A stretch of 64,000 nt of DNA from Sulfitobacter sp. S223 (GTDB lineage Bacteria; Pseudomonadota; Alphaproteobacteria; Rhodobacterales; Rhodobacteraceae), in the NCBI RefSeq assembly GCF_025143825.1, contig NZ_CP083560.1:1674001-1738000 (forward strand). The letters are read 5' to 3'. The notes beneath the pieces are model-generated. The model was not told where the DNA came from, made no database searches, and saw only the letters and a list, made by a program, of their open reading frames with translations. A program made the position numbers and the translations under genes. Shown here piece by piece: positions 47,627-57,672 of the stretch; within the stretch, counting starts at the first letter, position 1; each line of letters opens with the position of its first letter.

Positions 47627-48217
47627 TCGAATTTTTGTGATTCATTAGAAATGTCTTTTGACCGAACGATAATTTTTGATCAGAAGGCGGGTATTAGGCG
47701 TACCTCGTCGCCTATGAGGGACCTTTCTGCCATTCGCTGCGGTTGCAAACTCTATTACCTTTAACAGGCAGCACTCGACAATAAGGGCGGAAACCGGACC
47801 TTAGCTGCGTCTGCGAAGGTCCTGTGCCAGAATTGCAAAAGCGGCCGTTCAAGCCGTAGTAGACCAAAGCCCCCATGCTGCGCTGCGCACCAAGGTCCGC
47901 TATGCGCAGAAAGCGTACTTTGCAAAGTCACGCGAACGGCCAAAAAATACGCTCGAGTTGGCCCCGCACGCTGCGACGCAGCTTCCCCGAAGCAGACATT
48001 GATACGTTGATGCAGCATTATTGAGGTATTAAGGTCCGCTCCGCGGACAAAGCCGCCTTGTGCAGATGCGGCGATTACTGAAGCTTCTGAACTCACTGTA
48101 CTTAGGAACGATATCCTCGCCTATATCCGCTCCATCTGGCCCGAGCGGGAGCGTGATGTTCAGGCCGGTCGAAACCCGCCGTATTAAACAGCACGAAGAT
48201 TAAATCCACATCAGCCC
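47627..48217. other. Intergenic with dispersed repeat motifs
   Basis: About 590 bases. It contains ATTCGCTGCGGTTGCAAAC at ~47733, AAGGTCCGCTATGCGCAG at ~47892, GCAGCTTCCCCGAAGCAGACATT at 47978-48000 and GGTCCGCTCCGCGGAC at ~48033. These belong to the dispersed repeats of the region. No gene is supported. Confidence 0.5.
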
Positions 48218-48248
48218 TTGACCCTCCAGCTACTGGAAGCCCTATCTG
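48218..48248 (+). promoter_or_regulatory. CueR-type promoter of copA
   Basis: TTGACC (-35, 48218-48223) is followed by a 19-base spacer holding the dyad CTCCAGCTACTGGAAG and then TATCTG (-10, 48243-48248). The over-long 19-base spacer with a central dyad is the hallmark of MerR/CueR-activated promoters. It lies 28 bases before the copA start. Confidence 0.8.
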
Positions 48249-48276
48249 TTATCTGAGATAGAATAGGAGCCTCAAC

Positions 48277-50784
48277 ATGAGCAGCGAAAATTCGACCACA
48301 TTCCATGTCCGCGAGATGTCCTGCGCCTCTTGTGTCGGGCGGGTAGAAAAAGCGTTGCTGGCCGTGCCGGGGGTGCAGTCGGCATCGGTAAACCTTGCGG
48401 CAGAGACGGCGACAGTCGCGATGGCGGAAGGGTCCGATATGGAGCCTATCGTCACTGCGCTCAAAGACGCGGGCTACCCTGCGGAGCTTCAAACATACAG
48501 GTTTTCAATCGAAAATATGTCTTGTGCATCATGTGTAGGGCGGGTCGAACGTGCCCTTGGCGCAGTGCCCGGTGTTGTGACGGCTTCGGTCAATCTGGCG
48601 CAAGAGAGCGCAAGAGTTCAGGCACTTGGTGTCTCTGCGGCACAGATTTCACAGGTGGCGGGCGCTGCCGGTTATCCGGCGCGGCTGATCATGGATGAGG
48701 GCGACACGGACGATACCCGCGACCGCAAGGCATCTGAGGCTGCACATCTCAAGACGATGACACTGCTGGCCGCAGCGTTGACCCTACCTGTGTTCGTCCT
48801 TGAGATGGGCAGTCACCTGATCCCTGCGCTGCACATGTGGATCATGGACACGATGGGCATGGGGCTTAACTGGGGGATCCAGTTTGTCCTGACGACTCTT
48901 GTTCTCGCGATCCCCGGGCGGCAGTTCTATCTCAAAGGGTTTCCTGCGCTGTTCAAGGGTGCGCCGGATATGAATTCCCTTGTTGCTCTTGGCACGTCTG
49001 CGGCATGGGGGTTTTCCACTGTCGCCTTGTTTGTGCCGATGCTTTTGCCAGAGGGCACGCGCGCAGTTTACTTTGAGGCGGCGGCGGTCATTGTCACCCT
49101 AATTCTGCTGGGCCGCTTCCTCGAGGCCCGCGCCAAAGGGCGCACGGGGCAGGCGATTGAACGACTTGTTGGGCTCAAGGCAAAGACGGCCCATGTGGAG
49201 CGGAGCGGCGAGATTGTGGAGCTGTCTGTCGATGAAATTGTGGTTGGTGATCTGGTGCAGGTGCGGCCAGGAGAAAAAATCGCCCTCGACGGGGTCGTGG
49301 TACGTGGCGTGTCTTATGTCGATGAGAGCATGATGACCGGAGAGCCTGTTCCCGCTGAGAAATCGGAAGGCACAGAGGTTGTCGGTGGCACGGTAAACGG
49401 CACTGGCGCGCTGACATTCCGCGCCACGAAAGTGGGCGCTGATACAATGCTGGCGCAGATTATCCGCATGGTGGAAGAGGCGCAGGGCGCCAAACTGCCT
49501 ATTCAGGACTTGGTCAACCGGATCACGCTTTGGTTTGTGCCTGCAGTGATGGGAGTTGCGGCGCTGACTTTTGTCGCATGGTTGGTGCTGGGGCCGTCTC
49601 CCGCCCTCGGCCTTGCGGTGGTAGCCGCAGTTGCTGTCCTGATCATTGCTTGCCCCTGTGCGATGGGGCTGGCGACGCCCACGTCGATCATGGTGGGCAC
49701 GGGCCGTGCTGCGGAGCTCGGCGTTTTGTTCCGGCGTGGCGATGCCTTGCAGTCGCTGGGCGATATCGAAATTGTTGCGTTTGATAAGACCGGCACACTG
49801 ACGCAAGGGCGTCCGGAGTTGACCGATCTGCAGGTGATAGAAGGGTTCCAAGAGAGTGATGTGCTGCGGCTGGTGGCCTCGGTTGAGGCGACGTCCGAGC
49901 ATCCTATCGCCGCTGCGATTGTGCGGCGTGCGGAACAGGAGGGGCTGGCCCTCGGCGTTGTCGACGCGTTCCAGTCGATCACAGGGTACGGTGTCAGCGC
50001 CGTAGTTGACGGGCATGAGATTCTCGTCGGAGCCGACCGCCTGATGGTGCGTGAAGGTATCTCGCTTGATGCCGTGCAAGAATTGGGAAGAGCGCTTGGG
50101 CAGGCGGGCAAGACCCCGCTCTATGCTGCAATTGACGGGCGTTTGGCCGCTATCATTGCAGTATCTGACCCCATCAAACCCAGCACGGCACAGGCAATCG
50201 AAGCACTGCACGCGCTGGGACTTAAGGTTGCGATGATCACGGGTGATAATCAGGCCACGGCGGAAGCAATTGCTTCACAGTTGGGCATTGATACGGTCGT
50301 TGCCGAGGTCCTGCCAGAGGGTAAGGTCGCAGCACTACAACAGCTGCAAGCGGTCGGGCGAAAGATAGCGTTTGTCGGGGATGGTATTAATGATGCACCT
50401 GCTTTGGCCCATGCGGATATAGGGGTGGCCATCGGCACTGGCACCGATGTGGCGATCGAGGCGGCGGATGTTGTGCTGATGTCTGGTGACCTGAACGGGG
50501 TCGTGAACGCGCTGCATGTGAGCAAACGCACAATGCGCAACATCCGCCAGAACCTGTTCTGGGCCTTCGGCTATAATGCCTTGCTGATCCCGGTGGCGGC
50601 GGGGGTGTTCTATCCGCTCTCGGGTCTGATGCTTTCACCCGCACTCGCTGCAGGTGCGATGGCGTTGTCGAGTGTGTTCGTGCTGTCAAATGCGCTGCGG
50701 CTGCGGTGGATCGCCCCTGTTGCTGCGGAAGTGCAAACGACACGCATTGATACTGGGAAATTTGTGCCCACAGCAGCAGAATAG
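48277..50784 (+). CDS. copA: Copper-exporting P1B-type ATPase
   Basis: 835 residues. Two N-terminal metal-binding domains each with [11 protein letters not shown] (Cys at 16/19 and 83/86), eight membrane segments, TGEPVPAEK, the metal-site CPC at ~457, phosphorylation motif DKTGTLT at ~502, SEHP and [14 protein letters not shown]. It pumps Cu(I) from cytoplasm to periplasm. Controlled by the CueR-type promoter just upstream and followed by the cueR gene itself. A few antisense frames inside are shadows. Confidence 0.96.
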   Translation: MSSENSTTFHVREMSCASCVGRVEKALLAVPGVQSASVNLAAETATVAMAEGSDMEPIVTALKDAGYPAELQTYRFSIENMSCASCVGRVERALGAVPGVVTASVNLAQESARVQALGVSAAQISQVAGAAGYPARLIMDEGDTDDTRDRKASEAAHLKTMTLLAAALTLPVFVLEMGSHLIPALHMWIMDTMGMGLNWGIQFVLTTLVLAIPGRQFYLKGFPALFKGAPDMNSLVALGTSAAWGFSTVALFVPMLLPEGTRAVYFEAAAVIVTLILLGRFLEARAKGRTGQAIERLVGLKAKTAHVERSGEIVELSVDEIVVGDLVQVRPGEKIALDGVVVRGVSYVDESMMTGEPVPAEKSEGTEVVGGTVNGTGALTFRATKVGADTMLAQIIRMVEEAQGAKLPIQDLVNRITLWFVPAVMGVAALTFVAWLVLGPSPALGLAVVAAVAVLIIACPCAMGLATPTSIMVGTGRAAELGVLFRRGDALQSLGDIEIVAFDKTGTLTQGRPELTDLQVIEGFQESDVLRLVASVEATSEHPIAAAIVRRAEQEGLALGVVDAFQSITGYGVSAVVDGHEILVGADRLMVREGISLDAVQELGRALGQAGKTPLYAAIDGRLAAIIAVSDPIKPSTAQAIEALHALGLKVAMITGDNQATAEAIASQLGIDTVVAEVLPEGKVAALQQLQAVGRKIAFVGDGINDAPALAHADIGVAIGTGTDVAIEAADVVLMSGDLNGVVNALHVSKRTMRNIRQNLFWAFGYNALLIPVAAGVFYPLSGLMLSPALAAGAMALSSVFVLSNALRLRWIAPVAAEVQTTRIDTGKFVPTAAE

Positions 50785-50794
50785 GGGAGCGATG

Positions 50795-51187
50795 ATGAAC
50801 ATCGGCGAAGTTGCAAAGAAATCCAACCTACCTGCTAAAACCATACGGTATTATGAGGACATCGGGCTGATCACACCATTGCGTGACACAAACGGCTACC
50901 GCAGTTTCCGCGAGAGCGACATGCACAAGCTGGCATTTCTGGGTCGGTCCCGTGCGTTGGGATTTACGATTGAAGATTGCCGCAACCTGCTGGCGCTTTG
51001 GGATGATCAGGACCGTGCCAGCGCTGATGTGCGTGCCATCGCGTCAGAGCATCTGGAGCAAATCGAGCGTAAGATCGCGGACCTCATAGCTATTCGCGAT
51101 ACGCTTTCTCATTTGGTGCAGACATGCGCCGGTGATGGCCGTCCTGACTGCCCGATCCTTGCGAAGCTTGAAAAATTTCCAACATAA
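50795..51187 (+). CDS. cueR: CueR copper-responsive MerR regulator
   Basis: 130 residues: winged helix MNIGEVAKKSNLPAKTIRYYEDIGLI, a dimerisation helix and the metal-binding loop with two Cys spaced CAGDGRPDC as in CueR, the pattern for monovalent Cu/Ag/Au. It activates promoters with 19-base spacers; three candidate sites lie in this island. ATG 50795 is preferred over the ATG immediately before, because GGGGAG is then 5 bases away. Confidence 0.93.
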   Translation: MNIGEVAKKSNLPAKTIRYYEDIGLITPLRDTNGYRSFRESDMHKLAFLGRSRALGFTIEDCRNLLALWDDQDRASADVRAIASEHLEQIERKIADLIAIRDTLSHLVQTCAGDGRPDCPILAKLEKFPT

Positions 51188-51195
51188 TTATGGAA

Positions 51196-51212
51196 CCCTC
51201 CAGCGCTGGAAG
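51196..51212 (+). promoter_or_regulatory. CueR-like operator before the DUF305 gene
   Basis: CCCTCCAGCGCTGGAAG, with a perfect CCAGCGCTGG core, repeats the dyad seen at copA. It lies 44 bases upstream of ATG 51256 and directly after cueR. A -35-like GGAACC overlaps its left edge; the -10 is not clear. Confidence 0.65.
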
Positions 51213-51255
51213 TTTGTTTCCCCCCTGAGAACGAAATTAATCAGGGAGAGTTTCC

Positions 51256-51732
51256 ATGTCTTACATGCGTTTTTTTGCAATGATTATCACATCAACGGTG
51301 GTCATGTTCGGTTTGATGTATCTCAACACCTACGCGCTGGACCATGTCTTTTTCAGCGAAACCCGCAGCTATATGGCTCTCTATATGGGCGCAGTGATGG
51401 CAGTGATCATGCTGGCATTTATGCTGGGAATGTATACCAACCGCGCCGCGAACATGGCGATATTTGCGGGCAGCGCGCTGGTCTTTGGTCTCGCGCTGTT
51501 TGCGGTGCGCAGTCAGACCACGGTCGATGACACATCTTGGATGCGCGCGATGATCCCACATCACTCCATCGCAATTCTCACCTCGGAGCGGGCAAATATT
51601 ACGGACCCGCGTGTGCGCAAGCTGGCCGATGACATTATTGAGGCGCAGCGTTTGGAGATTTCCGAGATGAAAGCGCTGATCATCGATCTGGAAGGCGGCC
51701 CCGCTGCAACACCAGAAATGGACGGGAAATGA
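51256..51732 (+). CDS. DUF305 membrane protein of the copper island
   Basis: 158 residues with three N-terminal membrane segments (to ~85) and a C-terminal DUF305 segment (MIPHHSIAILTSERANITDPRVR; ISEMKALI). DUF305 proteins recur in metal-resistance loci; the conserved His pair suggests metal binding but the function is not established. The stop overlaps the beginning of the next gene's leader. Confidence 0.85.
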   Translation: MSYMRFFAMIITSTVVMFGLMYLNTYALDHVFFSETRSYMALYMGAVMAVIMLAFMLGMYTNRAANMAIFAGSALVFGLALFAVRSQTTVDDTSWMRAMIPHHSIAILTSERANITDPRVRKLADDIIEAQRLEISEMKALIIDLEGGPAATPEMDGK

Positions 51733-51743
51733 AGGAGATGGAT

Positions 51744-52502
51744 ATGCCAAGCAATAAAGATACCAGAACCGCCAAACTCTACCGCATGGCCACCCCTGAC
51801 CACACATGCCCCTACGGCCTGAAATCCAAGGATCTGTTGGAGCGGCAGGGGTTGGAAGTCGTGGATCACCCCTTGGAAACCCGCGAACAAACTGATGCGT
51901 TTATGGAAAAGCATGGAGTTGAGACGACGCCCCAGACGTTTGTCGAGGGGGAACGCGTTGGCGGATATGAGGATCTGCGCATTTACTTCGATCTGGACAA
52001 ACCTAAAGAGGAACAATCTGACACCTCCTATCAACCGGTCATTGCGATCTTCGCGGTGGCGGGTCTGATGGCGCTTGGTCTGTCATGGTATAGTTTTGAG
52101 AATATCTTCACCTTGCGCGCGTTTGAATGGTTCATCTCGATCTCCATGTGCTTTCTGGCCCTTCAAAAGCTGCAAGATGTCGAGAGTTTCTCGACGATGT
52201 TTCTCAACTATGACCTGCTGGCGCAGCGCTGGGTGTCTTATGGCAAGGTCTATCCCTTCGGTGAGGCATTTGCCGGTATCGCCATGACTGCAGGCGCGCT
52301 GTTGTGGCTGGCGGCCCCTGTAGCAATTATCATCGGTGGTATCGGGGCAGTTTCGGTCATCAAGGCAGTCTATATCGACAAACGCGAGCTGAAATGCGCC
52401 TGCGTAGGCGGCAGTAGCAATGTGCCGCTCGGTTTTATCTCGCTGACCGAAAATCTGATGATGCTGGGAATGGGTGGATGGATGTTGGCACGGATGCTTT
52501 GA
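51744..52502 (+). CDS. Glutaredoxin-MauE fusion protein
   Basis: 252 residues. An N-terminal glutaredoxin-like domain (LYRMATPDHTCPYGLKSKDLL, with a single Cys in place of CPYC; TPQTFVEGERVGGYEDL) is joined to a MauE/DoxX-like membrane domain with four segments and a CACVGG motif. MauE-type proteins help form disulfides in the periplasm. AAGGAG is 6 bases before ATG 51744; the ATG at 51729 overlapping the previous stop is an alternative. Confidence 0.82.
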   Translation: MPSNKDTRTAKLYRMATPDHTCPYGLKSKDLLERQGLEVVDHPLETREQTDAFMEKHGVETTPQTFVEGERVGGYEDLRIYFDLDKPKEEQSDTSYQPVIAIFAVAGLMALGLSWYSFENIFTLRAFEWFISISMCFLALQKLQDVESFSTMFLNYDLLAQRWVSYGKVYPFGEAFAGIAMTAGALLWLAAPVAIIIGGIGAVSVIKAVYIDKRELKCACVGGSSNVPLGFISLTENLMMLGMGGWMLARML

Positions 52503-52565
52503 AGCATGTTGGTCTAAGTGGCTTGCGGTCGGCGCATCAACGCTTGTTTCATGAAAAAGTTGGAA

Positions 52566-52584
52566 ACCTTCCTGCGCTGGACGG
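52566..52584 (+). promoter_or_regulatory. Third CueR-like operator
   Basis: ACCTTCCTGCGCTGGACGG resembles the CueR dyads at 48224 and 51196, with weaker symmetry. It lies 37 bases before ATG 52621, between two operons, so it may start a third copper transcript that runs through the outer-membrane and cupredoxin genes. Confidence 0.55.
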
Positions 52585-52620
52585 ATTGACAGAAGGGGCC
52601 CAGTTGCCCACACGAGAGGG

Positions 52621-53025
52621 ATGAGCATGCTTGAAACCATATATGCAATGATGAAAACGTTGGCTTGCGCTGCGTTTGTCCTTGCTTTGGTGCTCCTTCC
52701 GCCCTCTGCTGCCCATGCATCTGCATCCATGCATGGTGGCCACCATTCTGCTGCCGAGACTTTGACAGTTGGCGCTGATCACCAAACTCATGATATTTCG
52801 CAGGTTGATCAAGTAGCTGGGAAATGTAGGTCTGTGGACAGTGCGGAAGGGCAAGACCACGGGGCGGGTAAATGCTGTAGCGGTATTTGCAGTTCTGTAG
52901 TGCTTAATGAGACGGCCCCTGTGTTTGTGGTCCATACCGTTGCTGACCGTTATATTCCCCTTCAAGCTCAGGCGCGCTCGGCCGAGCCTTCAGGCTTTCT
53001 ACGCCCTCCCCAATTTCTGATCTGA
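52621..53025 (+). CDS. Small secreted His/Cys-rich protein
   Basis: 134 residues: signal peptide (LACAAFVLALVLLPPSAAHA), then a His-rich stretch (SMHGGHHSAAE, DHQTHD) and CCSGIC. The residues fit periplasmic copper binding, but no named family is recognised. GAGAGGG precedes the ATG. Downstream of a CueR-like dyad and upstream of the lipoprotein-TolC pair. Confidence 0.7.
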   Translation: MSMLETIYAMMKTLACAAFVLALVLLPPSAAHASASMHGGHHSAAETLTVGADHQTHDISQVDQVAGKCRSVDSAEGQDHGAGKCCSGICSSVVLNETAPVFVVHTVADRYIPLQAQARSAEPSGFLRPPQFLI

Positions 53026-53101
53026 TCATAGGCTCTTAACAGGGCCTTCGTCTCGCGTGCTTTTACACGCGGTTCCGAAGTTCATCAGTCAGGCACGATC
53101 C

Positions 53102-53344
53102 ATGAAAATTCAAATACTTTTGGGGGCTTCGGCCCTTGCTCTTGGCGCATGCGCGCAAGAACTCAAGCCTTTGCCTTATACGGCGACGCCATTGCCCGTC
53201 GTCGCGGCGCAACAAGCCGTTACGAACACAGCCGTTGTGTCGCCTGTAAGGTATCAAGATCCCCTTGCCGGATACACATACCGCGGCCCGACCGGCCCTC
53301 GCGATTGGCGCACCGTCAACGAAGAACAGTCGGAGGGAAATTGA
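53102..53344 (+). CDS. Small lipoprotein of the copper island
   Basis: 80 residues with a lipobox LALGAC at ~12-17, so probably an outer-membrane lipoprotein. The rest is Pro/Thr-rich with YRGPTGPRDW. Its TGA overlaps the ATG of the next gene (TGATG), so it is co-translated with the TolC-like protein and may assist it. ATG 53102 is chosen over an upstream in-frame start because it gives the signal sequence directly. Confidence 0.7.
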   Translation: MKIQILLGASALALGACAQELKPLPYTATPLPVVAAQQAVTNTAVVSPVRYQDPLAGYTYRGPTGPRDWRTVNEEQSEGN

Positions 53345-54807
53345 TGCGTATTTCTAAATTACCGCTGATTGCAGGTTTCCCGCTGTTTTTGGGGGCGTGC
53401 GCTGTGGCAGTGCCTGGCTCTTATACCGAGCCCAAAGCAGGCTTTGCCAACGTTGCAAGCCAGGTGACTCCTGCAATAGGAAAGCGAACTGTGTTTGCCG
53501 AAACCCAGGCTGAAAACGAAGCCTTGAAGAAACAAGTGCACGGGATGGTACATCGAAAGACGATCTCTGCTGATACTGCGGTACAAGTAGCATTACTCAA
53601 TAACAAAGGCTTGCAGGCATCATATGCAAATGTGGGCCTATCTGCTGCTGAAGCATGGCAGCAATCGACGCCTGAAAATCCCGTCGTATCTGTTGGGATC
53701 CTTGGTATCGGAGCTGCCGAGTTGGGATTGTACCGCGCAATTGAGAGCATGATTGCGGTCAATATTCTCGATGCCCAGACGCGCAAGCAGCGCAGGGCGC
53801 TGGCAGACGTGAATTTCCGCGCGGCTCAATTGGAGGCGGTGAACGATACCCTGACGCTTGCCAATCAGGCCCGTCAGGCATGGATTAACGCCGTGGCTGC
53901 TTTCGAGGCCGCGAGCTATCTCAAGCGTGCTAAAGCAACATCCGACGCTGGATCAGAGCTGGCGCGCAAGCTGGGAGAAACCGGGGCACTCAACAAGGCA
54001 GGTCAGGCCCGCGAACAAGCGTTCAATGCAGAACTTGCGGGTCAGTTGGCACAAGCACGACTGAACGCGGATCGTGCGAAGGAGGAACTGACGAGGCTGA
54101 TGGGTCTCTGGGGTACAGATGTGGACTACTACGTTCCCGATGCGTTGCCTTCACTCCCAAAGTCGGTTGGGCAGGTTCACAATGTCGAGGCAAAGGCACT
54201 GCGAAACCGTGTTGATCTGCGCGTGGCGAAGCTGGGTCTTGAAGCACAAGCAGCGGCGTTTGGTCTGACGGATCAAACTCGGCTGGTCACGGACCTTGAG
54301 ATCATCGCGGGAGCCGAGTTGGAGCGTGAAGCCGAAGACGGTGATATAGAAACTGAGGTAACCCCACAGATCGAACTCGAGTTTGCGATCCCGATCTATG
54401 ACACGGGCAAAGCGCGGATGCGCAAGGCAGAGTTGACGTATCTGCAAGCCGCCAACGTTTTGGCGGAACGTGCAGTGATTGTGCGATCCGAGGCGCGTGG
54501 AGCCGAGAAATCCTACCACTCCTCTTACAAGATCGCGCGCCATTACCGCGATGTTCTGGTGCCTTTGCGCAAGACAGTCGAGGACGAAGGTCTGCTGTCT
54601 TACAACGGCATGATCACCAACACATTCGAGCTCCTGACGGACGTGCGCGAAAAGCTCAGCGCGTCGCTGGAAGCTGCAAATGCGAAACGCGAATTCTTCA
54701 TGGCGCAAGCTGATCTGACCGCTGCCATCTACGGCGGTGGCGCGGGCAGCGGTGGTGCTGGTGGAGAAGGTGCAACATTGGCTGCCGGTGGCGGCGCAGG
54801 ACACTGA
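53344..54807 (+). CDS. TolC-family outer-membrane efflux protein
   Basis: 487 residues: lipobox-like LFLGAC at the N-terminus, then long heptad helices with duplicated halves (ISADTAVQVALLNN; ARQAWINAVAAFEAA; ELEFAIPIYDTGKARMRKAE), as in the OEP family. The tail is a Gly-rich run. In copper systems such proteins pair with RND pumps, but no RND or membrane-fusion gene is present here, so it may act with the neighbouring periplasmic proteins or with pumps encoded elsewhere. Confidence 0.82.
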   Translation: MRISKLPLIAGFPLFLGACAVAVPGSYTEPKAGFANVASQVTPAIGKRTVFAETQAENEALKKQVHGMVHRKTISADTAVQVALLNNKGLQASYANVGLSAAEAWQQSTPENPVVSVGILGIGAAELGLYRAIESMIAVNILDAQTRKQRRALADVNFRAAQLEAVNDTLTLANQARQAWINAVAAFEAASYLKRAKATSDAGSELARKLGETGALNKAGQAREQAFNAELAGQLAQARLNADRAKEELTRLMGLWGTDVDYYVPDALPSLPKSVGQVHNVEAKALRNRVDLRVAKLGLEAQAAAFGLTDQTRLVTDLEIIAGAELEREAEDGDIETEVTPQIELEFAIPIYDTGKARMRKAELTYLQAANVLAERAVIVRSEARGAEKSYHSSYKIARHYRDVLVPLRKTVEDEGLLSYNGMITNTFELLTDVREKLSASLEAANAKREFFMAQADLTAAIYGGGAGSGGAGGEGATLAAGGGAGH

Positions 54808-54821
54808 AAAGGAAATTTGAA

Positions 54822-56180
54822 ATGTTGAACAGACGTCAATTACTCGGAGCAGGTGCTGCTGGTGCAACGCTTGTCTCTTCCCAAGCTTGGGGCAAGACAT
54901 TGAACATGGGCTTGCCGGAAGCTGCACAAATGGACAGTGCGGCAACGGCAATCACGCCGCGCCCCTCTTCGGGTGTGGATTACAATCCTGTTGTGACCCT
55001 GAATGGATGGACCCTGCCGCACCGCATGAACAACGGGGTCAAGGAATTCCATCTTGTCGCCGAGCCGGTGGAGCGCGAACTGGCCGATGGTATGATCGCC
55101 CATCTCTGGGGCTATAACGGCCAGTCGACCGGCCCCACGATCGAGGCCGTCGAGGGTGACCGTGTGCGGATATATGTCACCAACAAATTACCTGAGAATA
55201 CCTCCGTGCATTGGCACGGACTGATCCTGCCCTCAGGCATGGACGGTGTGGTGGGCCTCAGCCATCCGGGGATCAAACCGGGCAAAACCTTTGTCTATGA
55301 GTTTGACCTGATCAAATCCGGCACCTTCATGTATCACCCTCACGCGGACGAGATGGTGCAGATGGCCATGGGGATGATGGGCATGTTTGTGGTCCACCCC
55401 AAAGACCCGACCTTCATGCCAGTCGATCGCGATTTCCTGATCATGCTCAATGCTTTCGACATTGATCCCGGCACTTATGTCCCGCGCATCATGACCATGT
55501 CTGACTTCAACCTTTGGACATGGAATAGCCGGATTTTTCCCGACATTGATCCGCTGGTTGTGAACCGAGGCGACAAGGTGCGCGTTCGGGTCGGGAACCT
55601 CACGATGACCAACCACCCGATCCACATGCACGGTTATGACTTCAAGGTGACCTGTACCGATGGCGGCTGGGTGCCGGAGTCTGCGCAATGGCCTGAAGTC
55701 AGTATTGATATTCCGGTGGGTGCAATGCGGGCGTATGAGTTCACCGCCGATCACTTGGGCGACTGGGCTATCCACTGTCACAAGTCGCATCACACGATGA
55801 ATGCCATGGGTCATGACGTGCCAACGTTCATCGGCGTCAACAAAGAGCAGTTGACCAAAAAAATCCGCTCGTTCCAGCCTGACTATATGCCGATGGGCAC
55901 CGCTGGCATGGGCGACATGGGCAAGATGACGATGGAGTTGCCGGATAACACCATTCCGATGATGAACGGCTGGGGGCCGCACGGACCTATCGAGATGGGC
56001 GGCATGTTCTCTGTTGTGAAAGTCCGCGAAGGCATCGAGGCAGACGATTACGAGGACCCAGGTTGGTACGACAACCCTCCCGGTGAGCAAGCCTATGAAT
56101 GGACTGGCGAGTTGCCGGAGTTTGCCTCCAACGACAGTCCGAAAACCATTCTCACACCCAGACCAACGCAGAAGGGCTGA
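54822..56180 (+). CDS. Multicopper oxidase, Tat-exported
   Basis: 452 residues. Twin-arginine signal NRRQLLGAGAAGATLV. The four copper-ligand motifs are HWHG at ~129, HPHAD at ~170, HPIHMHG at ~263 and HCHKSHHTMNAM at ~317, giving type 1, 2 and 3 sites. A Met-rich segment (MAMGMMGM, MGTAGMGDMGKM) suggests oxidation of Cu(I) to Cu(II) in the periplasm, as in CueO/CopA oxidases. AAAGGAAATTTGAA precedes the ATG. Confidence 0.92.
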   Translation: MLNRRQLLGAGAAGATLVSSQAWGKTLNMGLPEAAQMDSAATAITPRPSSGVDYNPVVTLNGWTLPHRMNNGVKEFHLVAEPVERELADGMIAHLWGYNGQSTGPTIEAVEGDRVRIYVTNKLPENTSVHWHGLILPSGMDGVVGLSHPGIKPGKTFVYEFDLIKSGTFMYHPHADEMVQMAMGMMGMFVVHPKDPTFMPVDRDFLIMLNAFDIDPGTYVPRIMTMSDFNLWTWNSRIFPDIDPLVVNRGDKVRVRVGNLTMTNHPIHMHGYDFKVTCTDGGWVPESAQWPEVSIDIPVGAMRAYEFTADHLGDWAIHCHKSHHTMNAMGHDVPTFIGVNKEQLTKKIRSFQPDYMPMGTAGMGDMGKMTMELPDNTIPMMNGWGPHGPIEMGGMFSVVKVREGIEADDYEDPGWYDNPPGEQAYEWTGELPEFASNDSPKTILTPRPTQKG

Positions 56181-56226
56181 AACAGCCGTTCAATCGATCT
56201 ACAATTTAAATCTATAGGATAAACTG

Positions 56227-57039
56227 ATGAAAAACCTACTTTTAACAACCGCGATTGCCCTCTCTTTCGGAGCACCTGCATTCGCAAGTGGCGACCACGA
56301 TACAAAGCACTCTGAGGTAAAGGTTGAAGAGGCCGAAGGCCACGGCAACCATGGTGCGGGACACGGTGATGCCCACGCTGAAATGATGATGATCGGGAAG
56401 CCAGGTGACGCCGCAAAGGTGGACCGGACAATTAACGTGACCATGGTTGAAACGGACGATGGCAAGATGCTCCTTGAGGGTGACGAGATGACCTTCAAAT
56501 CAGGCGAAACGATCCGGTTTGTCATCGAGAACAAAGGCGACCTGGAGCATGAGTTCGTGCTGGACACGATGGAGCGCAACGCCGAGCACAAAATCGAAAT
56601 GGCCAAGATGATGATGGAGCATGACGATCCAAACCGCATCACTCTTGATGCGGGAGCGTCTGGTGAGGTGATTTGGACCTTTGCAAATGACGGTGTGTTC
56701 GAGGCTGCGTGCCTCATTCCGGGTCACTACGAGTCCGGTATGTATCGCGCGGTTGCTGTGGGCGAACACGCAATGAAGGCGGATATGAAAATGGCCGCAG
56801 CGGAAGTGCAAGTGGCGCAGGCTGATGTTGAATACACCAAGGGCAAGGTGACAAAAGTTGATGCAAAAGGCGGGAAGGTCACGATTGATCATGGCCCTCT
56901 CCTGAACCTTGATATGCCTGCTATGAAGATGGTGTTTCGTGCAGACGAGGCGATGATTTCCAAACTGTCCGAAGGGCAGGAGATCGAATTCGTCGCCGAG
57001 CCGGTCAAAGGCAAGCTGACCGTTACACAACTTAAGTAA
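56227..57039 (+). CDS. Periplasmic cupredoxin-CusF fusion protein
   Basis: 270 residues: signal peptide, a His-rich segment (GHGNHGAGHGDAH, residues ~35-55), a cupredoxin domain with ligands His in LEHEF (~107), and Cys, His, Met in CLIPGHYESGM (~161-171), then a CusF-like domain (~200-270) with the paired-Met wording DMPAMKMVF. It probably carries copper in the periplasm. Fusion of a cupredoxin with a CusF domain allows both Cu(II) and Cu(I) handling; that is inference. Confidence 0.87.
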   Translation: MKNLLLTTAIALSFGAPAFASGDHDTKHSEVKVEEAEGHGNHGAGHGDAHAEMMMIGKPGDAAKVDRTINVTMVETDDGKMLLEGDEMTFKSGETIRFVIENKGDLEHEFVLDTMERNAEHKIEMAKMMMEHDDPNRITLDAGASGEVIWTFANDGVFEAACLIPGHYESGMYRAVAVGEHAMKADMKMAAAEVQVAQADVEYTKGKVTKVDAKGGKVTIDHGPLLNLDMPAMKMVFRADEAMISKLSEGQEIEFVAEPVKGKLTVTQLK

Positions 57040-57144
57040 AACGATCAGGAGGCGATGTGTTTCATCGCCTCCTACCATCCGATCAAACGATCCCATGTTT
57101 GTGTCAACGCCCCCCTCAAAAGCACTCGTCTAATGGAGCATGAA

Positions 57145-57672
57145 ATGAAGACTATATTTATGACCCTACTCATCCTGAGTGGCTTGAATATTGCGGTGGT
57201 GAGCGCGCAGGCAAGCACGGGAGTAGGCGAGCAGCCTCATGCTCGCGCATACGACCACCCTGGACATGTTCCCATCGGAGAGCCGGCATCGGGAAAAGAG
57301 ATCACCCGCACGATCGAGATCAATATTGAGGAAACGCAAAGCGGTTATATGCTTTTCGACCCTGACGCGATCCATATCAATAAAGGATCGGTTGTTCGGT
57401 TTGTGATCAACAATTTGGGTAATCTGGACCATGAATTTTTCCTGGGATCTTTTGAAGAGATAAAAAAGCATCAGCAATGGATGCTTAAGCACCCTGAGAT
57501 GAAGCATGATGATCCAAACGCCGTATTCATTCCAAGCGGATCGAGTAAAACGCTGGATTGGAATTTTTTGAGCAAAACCAACCTCGAGTTCGTCTGCTTG
57601 GTCCCGGGGCACCGCGAGGCAGGGATGTTTGGCGTCATTATGGTGCATGACCACCTCGCGCCAAAGCAATGA
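57145..57672 (+). CDS. Periplasmic cupredoxin
   Basis: 175 residues: signal peptide (to ~24) and a cupredoxin domain with His in LDHEF and the loop CLVPGHREAGM, close kin of the neighbouring fusion protein but without its CusF part. GGAG lies 7 bases before ATG 57145. Its stop overlaps the start of the next gene (ATGA at 57669). Likely a duplicate of the preceding domain. Confidence 0.85.
   Translation: MKTIFMTLLILSGLNIAVVSAQASTGVGEQPHARAYDHPGHVPIGEPASGKEITRTIEINIEETQSGYMLFDPDAIHINKGSVVRFVINNLGNLDHEFFLGSFEEIKKHQQWMLKHPEMKHDDPNAVFIPSGSSKTLDWNFLSKTNLEFVCLVPGHREAGMFGVIMVHDHLAPKQ

Noticed and set aside
49099-50211. 370-codon open frame antisense to copA
   Set aside because: It has no known motif and is fully explained by the GC-rich codon pattern of copA on the other strand.
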